A DNA stretch of 64,000 bases from Phycisphaerales bacterium UBA1161 (GTDB lineage Bacteria > Planctomycetota > Phycisphaerae > Tepidisphaerales > Tepidisphaeraceae), in contig DBZL01000055.1 in assembly GCA_002311745.1 (NCBI GenBank), positions 124,001 to 188,000 on the forward strand. The letters run 5' to 3'. Position 1 is the first letter of the stretch, and each line of letters starts with the position of its first letter. The notes under the pieces were generated by a model. The model was not told where the DNA came from, did no database searches, and was given only the letters and a program-made list of their open reading frames with translations. The position numbers and the translations under genes are program-made. Below are positions 18,599 through 27,051 of the stretch, one piece after another.

Positions 18599-19399
18599 AT
18601 GGCGAGCATTTCTTCCCTATCCTGTGTCGATCCCAAGGCGGTGATCGCCGATGACGTGCAGATCGGCCCGTTTTGCTGGATCGGTCCGGACGTGGTGCTG
18701 GGCGGCGGGTGCAAGCTGCTGAGCCACGTGGTCATCACCGGTTGTACCACCGTCGGCCGCAACAACGTGTTTCATCCCAACGCGGTGATCGGCGGCGAGC
18801 CGCAGGACAAGAAATACCGCGGCGAGCCCACCCGCCTGGAGATCGGCGACTCCAACCAGATCCGCGAAGGCGTCACCATCCACATCGGCACCGACTTCGG
18901 CGGCGAATGCACCCGCGTCGGAAACAACAACCTGCTGATGGCCAACTGCCACGTCGGACACGACGCCCAGATCGGTCATGATTGCGTCCTGGCCAACAAC
19001 GTCATGATCGCCGGACACGTGCTCTGCGGGAATCACGTGCACATCATGGGCGGCGCCGGCGTGCACCATTTCGTGACCATCGGGGATTACGCCTACCTGG
19101 GCGGCGCAGCCCGCATCCACCACGATGTGCCTCCCTACGTGAAGGTCAACGGCGCCGATCAAGTCAGGGGATTAAACACGGTCGGGCTGCAGCGGGCCGG
19201 CTTCGCCCAGAGCGACATCGACGCCCTGGAGCAAGCCTGCCGGCGCCTGTTTTATCGACGCAAGCCCTTCGCCCGCGCCATGGCCGAATTCGACACGCTC
19301 AACGGCATCAACCCGCACACCAAGAACCTGGTGGCGTTTCTCCGTCGCCGCGACCAGGGCAAGCACGGCCGATACCTCGAGCGCTTCCGCACCGCATAG
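18599..19399 (+). CDS. lpxA: Acyl-ACP--UDP-N-acetylglucosamine O-acyltransferase
   Basis: First enzyme of lipid A synthesis, moving 3-hydroxyacyl from ACP to UDP-GlcNAc. The 266-residue chain starts at an ATG one base after the lpxC-fabZ stop. Hexapeptide repeats of the left-handed beta-helix run from residue 10 to about 190 (VIADDVQIGPFCWIGPDVVL). The catalytic His is His121 in ANCHVGHDAQIGHD. The C-terminal helical domain (ALEQACRRLFYRRK) is complete. A longer reading frame from 18530 would overlap lpxC-fabZ and is not needed. Confidence 0.95.
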   Translation: MASISSLSCVDPKAVIADDVQIGPFCWIGPDVVLGGGCKLLSHVVITGCTTVGRNNVFHPNAVIGGEPQDKKYRGEPTRLEIGDSNQIREGVTIHIGTDFGGECTRVGNNNLLMANCHVGHDAQIGHDCVLANNVMIAGHVLCGNHVHIMGGAGVHHFVTIGDYAYLGGAARIHHDVPPYVKVNGADQVRGLNTVGLQRAGFAQSDIDALEQACRRLFYRRKPFARAMAEFDTLNGINPHTKNLVAFLRRRDQGKHGRYLERFRTA

Positions 19400-19483
19400 C
19401 CCGCACCGCTCGCGTTTAAACGCCCCGGGTCTTCCGATATACTGCCCGGCCCTCTGGGCCATGGAACCAAAGGAGTTGCGGTT

Positions 19484-21166
19484 GTGTTCCGCATGTCCAA
19501 TAAGCTGCAATTGATTGGTTCTTCGTTCTTCGCCCAGACGATGCGCATCTTCACCACCATGGTCATGGCCCGGTTCATCGGGCCCACGGAACAAGGCGCG
19601 TATTTTCTTGTGTTGATCGTGTCGGGTTTTGTCGGATCGCTCGGCGACTTTTTTATCCCCCAGTCCCTCGTACAAATGCGCGGATTCTCGGATCAGACGC
19701 TTTTGGACACCGGCCTGCTGCTGGAAGGCGGCATCTTCGTTTTTTATGGATTGTTCACCATCGGCGGCGGAATGGTGCTATCGCACATGCACGGCGATCC
19801 GCGGCTTTGGAAATTGGCCGTTCTGGTCGCCCTCGCCAACGCTCTGAATGCCTTTTATTCCGTGCAGTTGGCCAACCTCAATCGAAATCTTCAATTTCGC
19901 TCGGAAAGTCGGCAGAACATCATTTTTTCGGTCTCTTCGGCGGTCGCGGGCATCATCCTGGCCTTGCTGGGCTGGGGGGCATTTGCCCTCGCCATGCAAT
20001 TATTGGTGGCGCAAATCCTGGCCAACATCGCCCTGAGCATAAGGGTGCCCTTGCGGTGGCCTCGCCAGTGCTCCTGGGCGGCGGCCAAGCGATATCTGAA
20101 ATTGGGCTTTCCCATGTCGATGGCCGGGTATGTCGGCAACGTGGAGGGAAGCATCGTCGGCATGGTGATCAATTCCGTGGCCGGTGAAACCGGCGTGGGG
20201 CTGTGGGGCAAGACCGTCCAGGTCCAACAGCTTTTCGCCCAAAACATCATGGCGGCGTTCCAACGAGTCGCCTATCCCTTGATCTGCCGTGCCACCACCA
20301 ATCCCAGCCATATGAAAAAGCTGTTCGTTCGCGTCACCATCACGTTGATGCTGGTATCCATTCCGCTGACGGTGGTCGTGGCGCTCAACAGCCCGGCCAT
20401 CATTCGCGTCGTCATGGGCTCCCAATGGATGGCGGCGGCGCCGCTGCTGCGGATCACCGCGTGGGCCATTCCCGCCGGCGCCCTGGCCTGCCTCGGCTAT
20501 ATGCTCTGCATGGCCCTGGGCATCACGGGTTCGGTGTTTCGGGCCAGCGCTTTGAACATCGTCGTTTTCGTGCCCTTATTGCTGGTCGCCCGGCGTTGGG
20601 AAATGGCGGGCCTGGCGGTGTGCTGGAGTCTGTCGCGGTACCTCATCGCTTGCTCGGTGCTCGTTTCCGCCACCCGCCGGTTGGGCGTACAGTTGCGCTT
20701 GGTGTGGCGTCAGGTATCCCGGCTGGCCGTCGCTGGCGCCGCCGGCGCCGCCGCGATGTTCGCGTTGATTCGAATCATACCCCCGCAATTGGTGGTGCCT
20801 TCGCATATTCGGTTACCCGGGGAACTTGCCTTATCGTGCCTGGTTGGCGCGGCGGCTTACGGCTTGGTTGTGCTGCTGATCGAAAGGGAGGCATTGGCTT
20901 ACGCTTGGCGAATGGCGCGCGGCAGCAGCGCGGCCCCGGAAGATCAACCCGGCGAATCCGAACAGTTGCAGGCGTTGGCTGCGGCCCCCCTGGGACCGGC
21001 AGATTCAGCCGATTTCTTGCTGACCGCCGGGGCGCTCGGAGTCGATGGTAATCTGCAGTCCAAAATCATGGCCAACCCCGCGGAGAGCCAAAGCGCCGGC
21101 CAATCCGCGCTCAACGCCGCGCCCTCCGCCTCCACCGCTAACCCTGAAGGCCATGGGCACGAATAA
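19484..21166 (+). CDS. Wzx-like oligosaccharide flippase
   Basis: Integral membrane protein of the MOP/PST superfamily, likely flipping undecaprenyl-linked glycan units to the periplasm. A GTG at 19484 has an AGGAG ribosome site nine bases upstream. About 12-14 hydrophobic segments span residues 5-470; family cues are FIGPTEQGAYFLVLIVSGFV near the N-terminus and YLKLGFPMSMAGYVGN in the middle. A hydrophilic tail of about 90 residues follows, rich in Ala, Ser and Glu and ending in GHGHE, which is unusual for a flippase. It opens the surface-glycan locus directly after the lipid A genes. Confidence 0.8.
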   Translation: MFRMSNKLQLIGSSFFAQTMRIFTTMVMARFIGPTEQGAYFLVLIVSGFVGSLGDFFIPQSLVQMRGFSDQTLLDTGLLLEGGIFVFYGLFTIGGGMVLSHMHGDPRLWKLAVLVALANALNAFYSVQLANLNRNLQFRSESRQNIIFSVSSAVAGIILALLGWGAFALAMQLLVAQILANIALSIRVPLRWPRQCSWAAAKRYLKLGFPMSMAGYVGNVEGSIVGMVINSVAGETGVGLWGKTVQVQQLFAQNIMAAFQRVAYPLICRATTNPSHMKKLFVRVTITLMLVSIPLTVVVALNSPAIIRVVMGSQWMAAAPLLRITAWAIPAGALACLGYMLCMALGITGSVFRASALNIVVFVPLLLVARRWEMAGLAVCWSLSRYLIACSVLVSATRRLGVQLRLVWRQVSRLAVAGAAGAAAMFALIRIIPPQLVVPSHIRLPGELALSCLVGAAAYGLVVLLIEREALAYAWRMARGSSAAPEDQPGESEQLQALAAAPLGPADSADFLLTAGALGVDGNLQSKIMANPAESQSAGQSALNAAPSASTANPEGHGHE

Positions 21167-21202
21167 GCACCGACGGGCGTCGCCGGCTGGCGGTTTTATG
21201 CT

Positions 21203-22426
21203 GTGGTTGCGGTCCGTGATCGATTCATCAGCGCGAGGCAAGCCTTGAACGCCTCCACCGAAGCAACCCCAAATTCTGGGCAGGATCGGCCCCTGCGCGT
21301 CTTTCTTGTCTGCACGGGAGTGGATCGGTACCGCGGCGGGTTCGAGACCTTTGCGCGAGAGTGTTTTGACGGTCTGTGCGGCACGCCGGGGCTGGACATT
21401 CAGTTGATCAAGGGCTCGGGTGGTGATCGGCCCGGCGAACAGCGCGTCTGGTGCCTCCTGCGTTCGACTCCGCTGGCGCGATTTTTGGCCTGGAGCACGC
21501 GGCGCAGCGGTTACGCCGTCGAGCAGTTCACATCGCTGCTTCCGGTGGCGCGGCGAATTCGCGCGCAGCGTCCGGACATCGTGTTCTTAAGCGATGAGAG
21601 CCTGCTGCGGCGGCTGTATCGATATCGGAAATGGATCGGCGTGCCGTTTCGGCTCCTGTTTTCCAACGGCGCCCCCTACGCCGGTCCGTTCCCCACGGCG
21701 GATCACGTGCACCAGGTGACGCCGCACGGCGTGGAAATCGCCCTCCAGCGCGGCGAGACGCGCATGCGACAGACGATGGTGCCCTACGGCATTGCCGTTC
21801 CCGAGGGCGATCCGGCGGCGATCGATCCGGCGTTGGTGCAACGCGTCCGCCGCCAACTGCGGCTTCCCCTGGATCGGAAAATCGTGCTCAGCGTCGGGTG
21901 GATCAGCAGTTTTCACAAGCGGATGGATTACGTCATTTCCGAGGTGGCCGCGCTGCCGCCGCCGCGGCCCTTGCTCGTGCTCCTGGGCCGGATGGATCGC
22001 CGCAGCGCGCAGATCGTTCGCCTGGGCAACCAGCTTTTGGGCCCCGATGGTTTCCGAGCCCTTTCCGTCCCGCACCAAGAAGTGACCGCGTATTACCAGG
22101 CGGCGGACGTCTTTGCCCTGGCGTCGCTGACGGAGGGATTCGGACGCGTCTACGCCGAAGCGATGATCGAAGGCTTGCCCTGCATCGTCCACGATGATCC
22201 GGTGATGCGGTATGTCCTGGCCGAGGAGGGAACCTACGCCGATCTTTCGCAAAAGGGGGCGCTGACCCGGCGCCTGGCCGAACTGCTGGACCGCCCGCGC
22301 TCGGCGCAGGAGATGATTCGGCGACGCCAGAGCGTGCGCGATCGATTCGCATGGAAGGTGCTGGCCCCGGCGTATTTGCAGATGTTCCGTGCTTGCCTGC
22401 ACGACCGTTCACTCGCCGCATCCTGA
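21203..22426 (+). CDS. Glycosyltransferase family 4 protein
   Basis: GT-B enzyme of about 400 residues. The start is uncertain: a GTG at 21203 or a TTG at 21245; the family-like sequence begins at LRVFLVCTGVDRYRGGFETF. The donor domain shows KIVLSVGWISSFHKRMDYVI and the acidic loop LTEGFGRVYAEAMIEGLPCI. It follows the flippase gene by 36 bases and its 3' end overlaps the opposite-strand GT2 gene by 18 bases. Sugar specificity is unknown. Confidence 0.8.
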   Translation: MVAVRDRFISARQALNASTEATPNSGQDRPLRVFLVCTGVDRYRGGFETFARECFDGLCGTPGLDIQLIKGSGGDRPGEQRVWCLLRSTPLARFLAWSTRRSGYAVEQFTSLLPVARRIRAQRPDIVFLSDESLLRRLYRYRKWIGVPFRLLFSNGAPYAGPFPTADHVHQVTPHGVEIALQRGETRMRQTMVPYGIAVPEGDPAAIDPALVQRVRRQLRLPLDRKIVLSVGWISSFHKRMDYVISEVAALPPPRPLLVLLGRMDRRSAQIVRLGNQLLGPDGFRALSVPHQEVTAYYQAADVFALASLTEGFGRVYAEAMIEGLPCIVHDDPVMRYVLAEEGTYADLSQKGALTRRLAELLDRPRSAQEMIRRRQSVRDRFAWKVLAPAYLQMFRACLHDRSLAAS

Positions 22427-23404
22427 ATAGATGGAGGCCGCGACCTCCGGCGGGATTTCCGTGGGACGATACGCGCGGTCGTATCTCGGCCGCCCACGAT
22501 CCAGGATGGGCAGCAGCAGCGGGTGGACCATACGCCGTGCCAGGCGGGTGTGCCACGGTGGAATGTGATTGTGCAACGGGATTTCTCGCAGCGGGGTGTC
22601 CGGTTGCCAGTAGTAGAGCGGGCCGGTGTCGATGCCGCGTTGGCTTGCCAGGCCGATTTTTTGCGCGGCCTGGGAGGAGACCGACACCCCGTCCGCGTCC
22701 ACCAATTCCTGACGCCAGTCCTGCACATTCCAATGTCCGCCGGCATGGGCCTTGAGCTGCATCATGGCCGCCCGCAGGCGAAAACGCCGCTGCATCTGCA
22801 AGGGGTCGCGGTGAGGGTAATGGCGGATGGGAATCCGCTCTCGGGCCACGAAGCCGGCGTTATACGGAAAACTCTCGTGGTCGCTCCATTTCATGGTGCG
22901 GCGGTAGCGGAACATGCGCGGCTCGGCATAGGTGGAAATCTTGTAATAGCGGCGTCGCTGCTCGAGGGGGCGCTGCCGGTCCTGGGCCATGTCCACGCGG
23001 CCGGTCTCGTAATCCGTCACCTCCTGACGGGTTAAGCGGAAATAGTACCACTGGAGATATACGGCCGTTTCCAGTGGTCGCAGACGCTGTGCCACGAATT
23101 GCGGCGGCGGAACGTGATAAAACTCGTCCGTGTCCGTCCTCAGCACCCAATCCCCACGCTCAAAACGTCCCCGATATTGCTCGAACAACATGCCGCGCAG
23201 ATTGTCGTCGAAAACTATCGGCCGGCTGAAAAACGGAACAATCCGCGAATCGCGCCGCGCATAATCCTGGATCACGTCCCACGTCCCGTCCACGCTCCCC
23301 ATGTCCAAAACGTATAGCGCGTCGATCCAGCTCAGCAGATGTTCCAGGTTCTGCACGATGATGTCCATCTCATCGCGCAAGAGCATCAGGCCGTGGAATC
23401 GCAT
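22409..23404 (-). CDS. Glycosyltransferase family 2-like protein
   Basis: About 331 residues from the ATG at 23404 (MRFHGLMLLRDEMDII). A TTG at 23479 would add 25 residues unlike the family. Nucleotide-sugar binding is indicated by LDMGSVDGTWDVIQDYARRD, and the metal-binding acidic motif is WVLRTDTDEFYHVP. This pattern matches the GT2 subgroup (Glyco_tranf_2_4) seen in capsule and O-antigen loci. The remainder is rich in Arg, Tyr and Trp. It is convergent with the GT4 upstream. Confidence 0.75.
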   Translation of the reverse strand: MRFHGLMLLRDEMDIIVQNLEHLLSWIDALYVLDMGSVDGTWDVIQDYARRDSRIVPFFSRPIVFDDNLRGMLFEQYRGRFERGDWVLRTDTDEFYHVPPPQFVAQRLRPLETAVYLQWYYFRLTRQEVTDYETGRVDMAQDRQRPLEQRRRYYKISTYAEPRMFRYRRTMKWSDHESFPYNAGFVARERIPIRHYPHRDPLQMQRRFRLRAAMMQLKAHAGGHWNVQDWRQELVDADGVSVSSQAAQKIGLASQRGIDTGPLYYWQPDTPLREIPLHNHIPPWHTRLARRMVHPLLLPILDRGRPRYDRAYRPTEIPPEVAASIYSGCGE

Positions 23405-23573
23405 GTCGCTCCAAAGAATAAACCACTTTTGGCCTATGGCCAGGAGTTGGAAATATACTGCCCGCACGGCGTGAGACAAAAGCGCACCGGCGCCGATTCA
23501 ATCGTTCCCTTGTCTCTGGTCAGCCACTTGGGCGGTGGTTTGACCGCGGTCGAGGCAGCGGTAGGATGACCCT

Positions 23574-24527
23574 ATGGCTTCGAGAGGCTCCGCCGCGGTC
23601 ATCATTCCAACCCACAATCGAGTGGAGCTGCTTTCAAAGGTCTTGGATTCGGTCCTCGCGCAGACCGTGCGAACCGAAATTTACGTCATGGATGATGCCT
23701 CCACCGACGACACGCAGGCCATGGTCGCTCGGGATTATCCCCACGTTTCTTATCACCGCGAGGGCACCAGCCGAGGCCCAACGTTTCAAAGGAACAAGGG
23801 TGCTGCTCTGGCGCAGGCCGAGATTCTTTTCATGATCGACGATGACTGCGTGCTCAGATCGCCGCGCACCTTTGCGCAGACGCTGGAGGCGTTCGATCAT
23901 CCGCGCGTGGCGGCGGTGACGTTGCCGTTTATCAATGTGCGGCAGGACGCCCTCGTGCGCACCGCCGCGCCCAACCACGACGGAATATTCGCGGCGTATG
24001 TCTATTTTGGCGGGATGGTCGCCCTGCGGCGGGGCGTGTTCTTGGGCGCGGGCGGTTATCGCAACTTCCTGTTCATGCACATGGAAGAGCCGGACTTGGC
24101 CATCCGCTTGCTGGATGCCGGCTACATCGTGCGTCTGGGCTGGGCCGACCCGCTGGAGCATAGGGAGTCGCCGCTGCGCGACAGGCCGCTTCTCGACCGT
24201 CAGGGGCCACGCAATAACCTCTTGTTTTCTTACTACAACGTTCCGTGGCCCAATTTCCCGTTTTATTTAACAGCCACAACGGCGCTGTGTTTCTGGCATG
24301 GCCTGCGCGTCGGGCATCCGATTCGGGTCCTACAGGGCTTGGCGCAGGGCTTCGCGGCCATCGTCCATGAATTCGGCCGGCGCGCGCCGGTTTCCCGAGC
24401 GGTGTATCGTCTGGCACGCGCACTGAAACGCCGTCGCTGCATTCCTCTGCAGGAGATGGAATCGCACCTTCCTCCCATTCGGTGTTACGACAACTCGCCA
24501 TCATCTGACCGGCAATGCGTCGTCTAG
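23574..24527 (+). CDS. Glycosyltransferase family 2 protein (paralogue A)
   Basis: 317-residue GT-A enzyme. Key motifs are AAVIIPTHNRVELLSKVLDS, DDASTDDTQAMVA and the metal-binding IDDDC at about residues 91-95, then GGYRNFLFMHMEEPDLAIR, where the Glu pair is the likely catalytic base region. It is clearly homologous along its full length to the next gene on the opposite strand (shared DHPRV, NVRQD and AGYIVRLG/AGYVVRLG blocks). The two stop codons overlap as CTAG. Confidence 0.85.
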   Translation: MASRGSAAVIIPTHNRVELLSKVLDSVLAQTVRTEIYVMDDASTDDTQAMVARDYPHVSYHREGTSRGPTFQRNKGAALAQAEILFMIDDDCVLRSPRTFAQTLEAFDHPRVAAVTLPFINVRQDALVRTAAPNHDGIFAAYVYFGGMVALRRGVFLGAGGYRNFLFMHMEEPDLAIRLLDAGYIVRLGWADPLEHRESPLRDRPLLDRQGPRNNLLFSYYNVPWPNFPFYLTATTALCFWHGLRVGHPIRVLQGLAQGFAAIVHEFGRRAPVSRAVYRLARALKRRRCIPLQEMESHLPPIRCYDNSPSSDRQCVV

Positions 24528-25450
24528 GACTTCATCGCCGGCAACTGGGATTCAATTTGGGGCAGCGCGATGCCTGACCTTTTGGACAGCGTGCGGTAAA
24601 GACGATAAACATCACGGTTGACCGGTTGCCGTTGACCCCACCGCTTGAAAATCTGCGCGTAACCCATCATCAAACCTTTGACCATGGCCAGCGGCCGGCG
24701 GGTGCGCACTCCACGCCGCAGGCCGGTGAGCGTCGTCGTCACCATCCGGCCCACGACAAACGGCATGGGCACGTTGCACCATTGGAACAGCACGTTGTTG
24801 CGCCGGCCGTAAAGGTCCATGCGGTGCAGATCGCGCCGTGGCGATTCAAAATGATGAATCGGATCGGACCGACCCAGCCGAACGACGTATCCGGCCGCCA
24901 GCATCCGTATGCAATAATCCTCCTCTTCGCCTTGGTGAAACAAAAACTCACGGTATCCGCCCAGGCGAAGAAACACGTCTGTGCGCAACGCATGAGCGGT
25001 ACCGATGTACGCCGCCGTTAACCATACCCCTTGATCATCGGGCGCGCGCTGCTGCACGAGTTGGTCCTGGCGAACGTTGACGCACGGGATCGCCACGGCC
25101 CCCACCCGCGGGTGATCCAGATCCACCAGCGTTTGCGAAACGACGCGCGGCGTGGGAAAGGTCGCATCATCGTCGATGGAGAAGACAAATGGCGTGGTGC
25201 ACATCGCCGCGCCGCGGTTACGCTGCACGATCAACCCCAGCGACGACTCGACCCGATCCAATTGCACCTGCGGAAATTCGCTGGCCACCATCTCGCTCGT
25301 GCCGTCGGTGGAACCGTCGTCGATCACCAAGACGCGCGGGGCGGCATCCTGCTGCAACGCCGACGCGATGGCACTGCGCAATTCGTCCTTGCGGTTTTTG
25401 GTCGTGATCAGCACGGTGGCTGTCGCGCTGGGCCGCGAGACGGGCGTCAC
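24524..25450 (-). CDS. Glycosyltransferase family 2 protein (paralogue B)
   Basis: 308-residue GT-A enzyme with TVLITTKNRKDELRSAIASA, IDDGSTDGTSEMVA, the metal-binding SIDDDATF and GGYREFLFHQGEEEDYCIRM. It is a diverged inverted duplicate of the convergent neighbour. Divergence at the loops around the acidic motif suggests a different sugar or linkage. The C-terminal amphipathic part (RRGVRTRRPLAMVKGLMMGY) may bind the membrane. Confidence 0.85.
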   Translation of the reverse strand: MTPVSRPSATATVLITTKNRKDELRSAIASALQQDAAPRVLVIDDGSTDGTSEMVASEFPQVQLDRVESSLGLIVQRNRGAAMCTTPFVFSIDDDATFPTPRVVSQTLVDLDHPRVGAVAIPCVNVRQDQLVQQRAPDDQGVWLTAAYIGTAHALRTDVFLRLGGYREFLFHQGEEEDYCIRMLAAGYVVRLGRSDPIHHFESPRRDLHRMDLYGRRNNVLFQWCNVPMPFVVGRMVTTTLTGLRRGVRTRRPLAMVKGLMMGYAQIFKRWGQRQPVNRDVYRLYRTLSKRSGIALPQIESQLPAMKS

Positions 25451-25573
25451 GCATTGCCTCCCACGGCCTGCGCGATCGGACCCTCTTGCGGATGCAGCGG
25501 AAAATGAATATTCACCCGGTCCATCGCAAGGTCGTTAAGAGCAAATGTACCCAAGACGTCCTGCTTGTAATAG

Positions 25574-25594
25574 CCGCGGGGCGGAAGCCCGCGG
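25574..25594. repeat. 'ccgcggggcggaagcccgcgg' hairpin
   Basis: Inverted repeat with 8-base arms (25574-25581 and 25587-25594, one mismatch) in the 195-base gap between two minus-strand glycosyltransferase genes. It may be a dispersed hairpin or a terminator for the upstream gene; no U-run follows on either strand. Confidence 0.4.
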
Positions 25595-25645
25595 TCGCAA
25601 GGAAGCACCGCGTTGGCGGCCATGGTGCCCCGTTGGCGACTGGCC

Positions 25646-26893
25646 CTACCCCACACGCGATCCACGGGGCAGCGCTTTGACCGCGTTTTCCACGGCATCG
25701 GCGTAACCATCAAGAGAAAAACGACGCTCTTTGGGTTTCTGCATCGCCTGGATCGACATCTCATGCAGCAGCTCGCGGTTTCGATCCAGACTGAGAATCG
25801 CCTGAGCAAGGGCGTCGCTGTTGCAAGGCGGCACAATCAACCCATCCGTGCCGTGCGTCACCACGTCCCCGCAGTTGGGCGTGGTGATGACGGGCAGTCC
25901 CGACGACATGGCTTCCAGTTGTGTGATGGCGAATCCGTCGGAGACCGTGGGCAACACGAAGAGGTCCGCCTGAGCATAATACTTGGGCGTATCCGCCTTC
26001 AAAATGCGGCCAACGATGGAAACGTTGCCCGGCGCCGTGGCCAGTTTTTCCGCGGAAATGCCCACCGGACCGGCGACGATGAAACGCACGTTGGTGGACA
26101 GCAATTGCCGCGCCGCCTCGAACAGATACGGGATGCCCTTGCGGAGGTTCACTTGACCAAGCCACAACACCGTCAAGGGTGCGGTTGACGAGGTGGCGCG
26201 CTCGGCTTGCGCCGGGAGCGACTTCTGGCCCAGGCAAAGCGGAACGACGACGATCTTGCCCTGGTCGATCCCCTGTTGCATCAGCGCCGTGCGCGACCAG
26301 TTGGAATTCACCAGAACCACGTCCGCCGCTCGCCATTCTGCGGTCAGACGCTGAAAATAGGATTCCGGAATTTCGCCGGGCCGGTCTTGCCATCCCGGCC
26401 ATTTCTGCATTTCGGCGGCAACGAGTTGCTCTTCAACGCGCGCCGGATCGATCTGATCGACGACGACGGGAACGCCCCATTGCCGCATCAACTCGCAGGT
26501 CTCCAGCGCGCCGGTGGTGTAGAGGAACGCCGCCGCATCCCTGGGATCGAAACGCGATCGCAGCAGGTGGCGGTTGACACGCAAGGCGAACTCGCCCCCG
26601 ATCCTTGCGAATTCCTCGAACTCCCGCGTTCTGGATCTCGGCCCTCGCCGCAGCAGGTTGTTGAGACTGTTGCGCGCGCTCCAGAAATTGAAGGCGGTGA
26701 CTTTATGGGGGGGCAGGTCGCGATGACCGCGGGTGGCCAGGGCGGCGATCCCGCCGGGGAGCCGCCGAACCAGGCCCGCGCCGCTTCGCCACCAGATGTC
26801 GGTGTAAAAATGCTCGAGACATCCCCTCCCATGGAATGCCCGCGGCACCCCGTAGTGCTCTCGCGACCCGATTTGAGTGACGACCCACCTCAA
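25646..26893 (-). CDS. Glycosyltransferase family 4 protein
   Basis: GT-B enzyme. The family-like N-terminus LRWVVTQIGSREHYGVPRAF begins at a TTG (26893); an in-frame ATG at 26989 would add 32 residues with no family likeness. The donor domain has LTVLWLGQVNLRKGIPYLFE and the acidic motif SDGFAITQLEAMSSGLPVI. LVNSNWSRTALMQQG is also typical of GT4 proteins. It sits 158 bases upstream of the GT2 paralogue on the same strand, following the polymerase gene. Specificity is unknown. Confidence 0.8.
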   Translation of the reverse strand: MRWVVTQIGSREHYGVPRAFHGRGCLEHFYTDIWWRSGAGLVRRLPGGIAALATRGHRDLPPHKVTAFNFWSARNSLNNLLRRGPRSRTREFEEFARIGGEFALRVNRHLLRSRFDPRDAAAFLYTTGALETCELMRQWGVPVVVDQIDPARVEEQLVAAEMQKWPGWQDRPGEIPESYFQRLTAEWRAADVVLVNSNWSRTALMQQGIDQGKIVVVPLCLGQKSLPAQAERATSSTAPLTVLWLGQVNLRKGIPYLFEAARQLLSTNVRFIVAGPVGISAEKLATAPGNVSIVGRILKADTPKYYAQADLFVLPTVSDGFAITQLEAMSSGLPVITTPNCGDVVTHGTDGLIVPPCNSDALAQAILSLDRNRELLHEMSIQAMQKPKERRFSLDGYADAVENAVKALPRGSRVG

Positions 26894-27051
26894 CCGACAG
26901 ACCCTTGCAGTCAAGGACACACGGGGACGGCCGTGGTTCGCTTCCACGGCCCGGTGACGATCCACCTTGGCATTCGATAATAACTCCACCTGAGCGGCTT
27001 CAGACGCTGATACACTCCTTCAGCCGGCGCAAAACCGCTCAGTTTTTGTCA

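Noticed and set aside
25447-25836. Minus-strand frame of 129 codons between two glycosyltransferase genes
   Set aside because: Most of it overlaps the GT4 3' end in another frame, and the rest is rich in Cys/Arg without family likeness.
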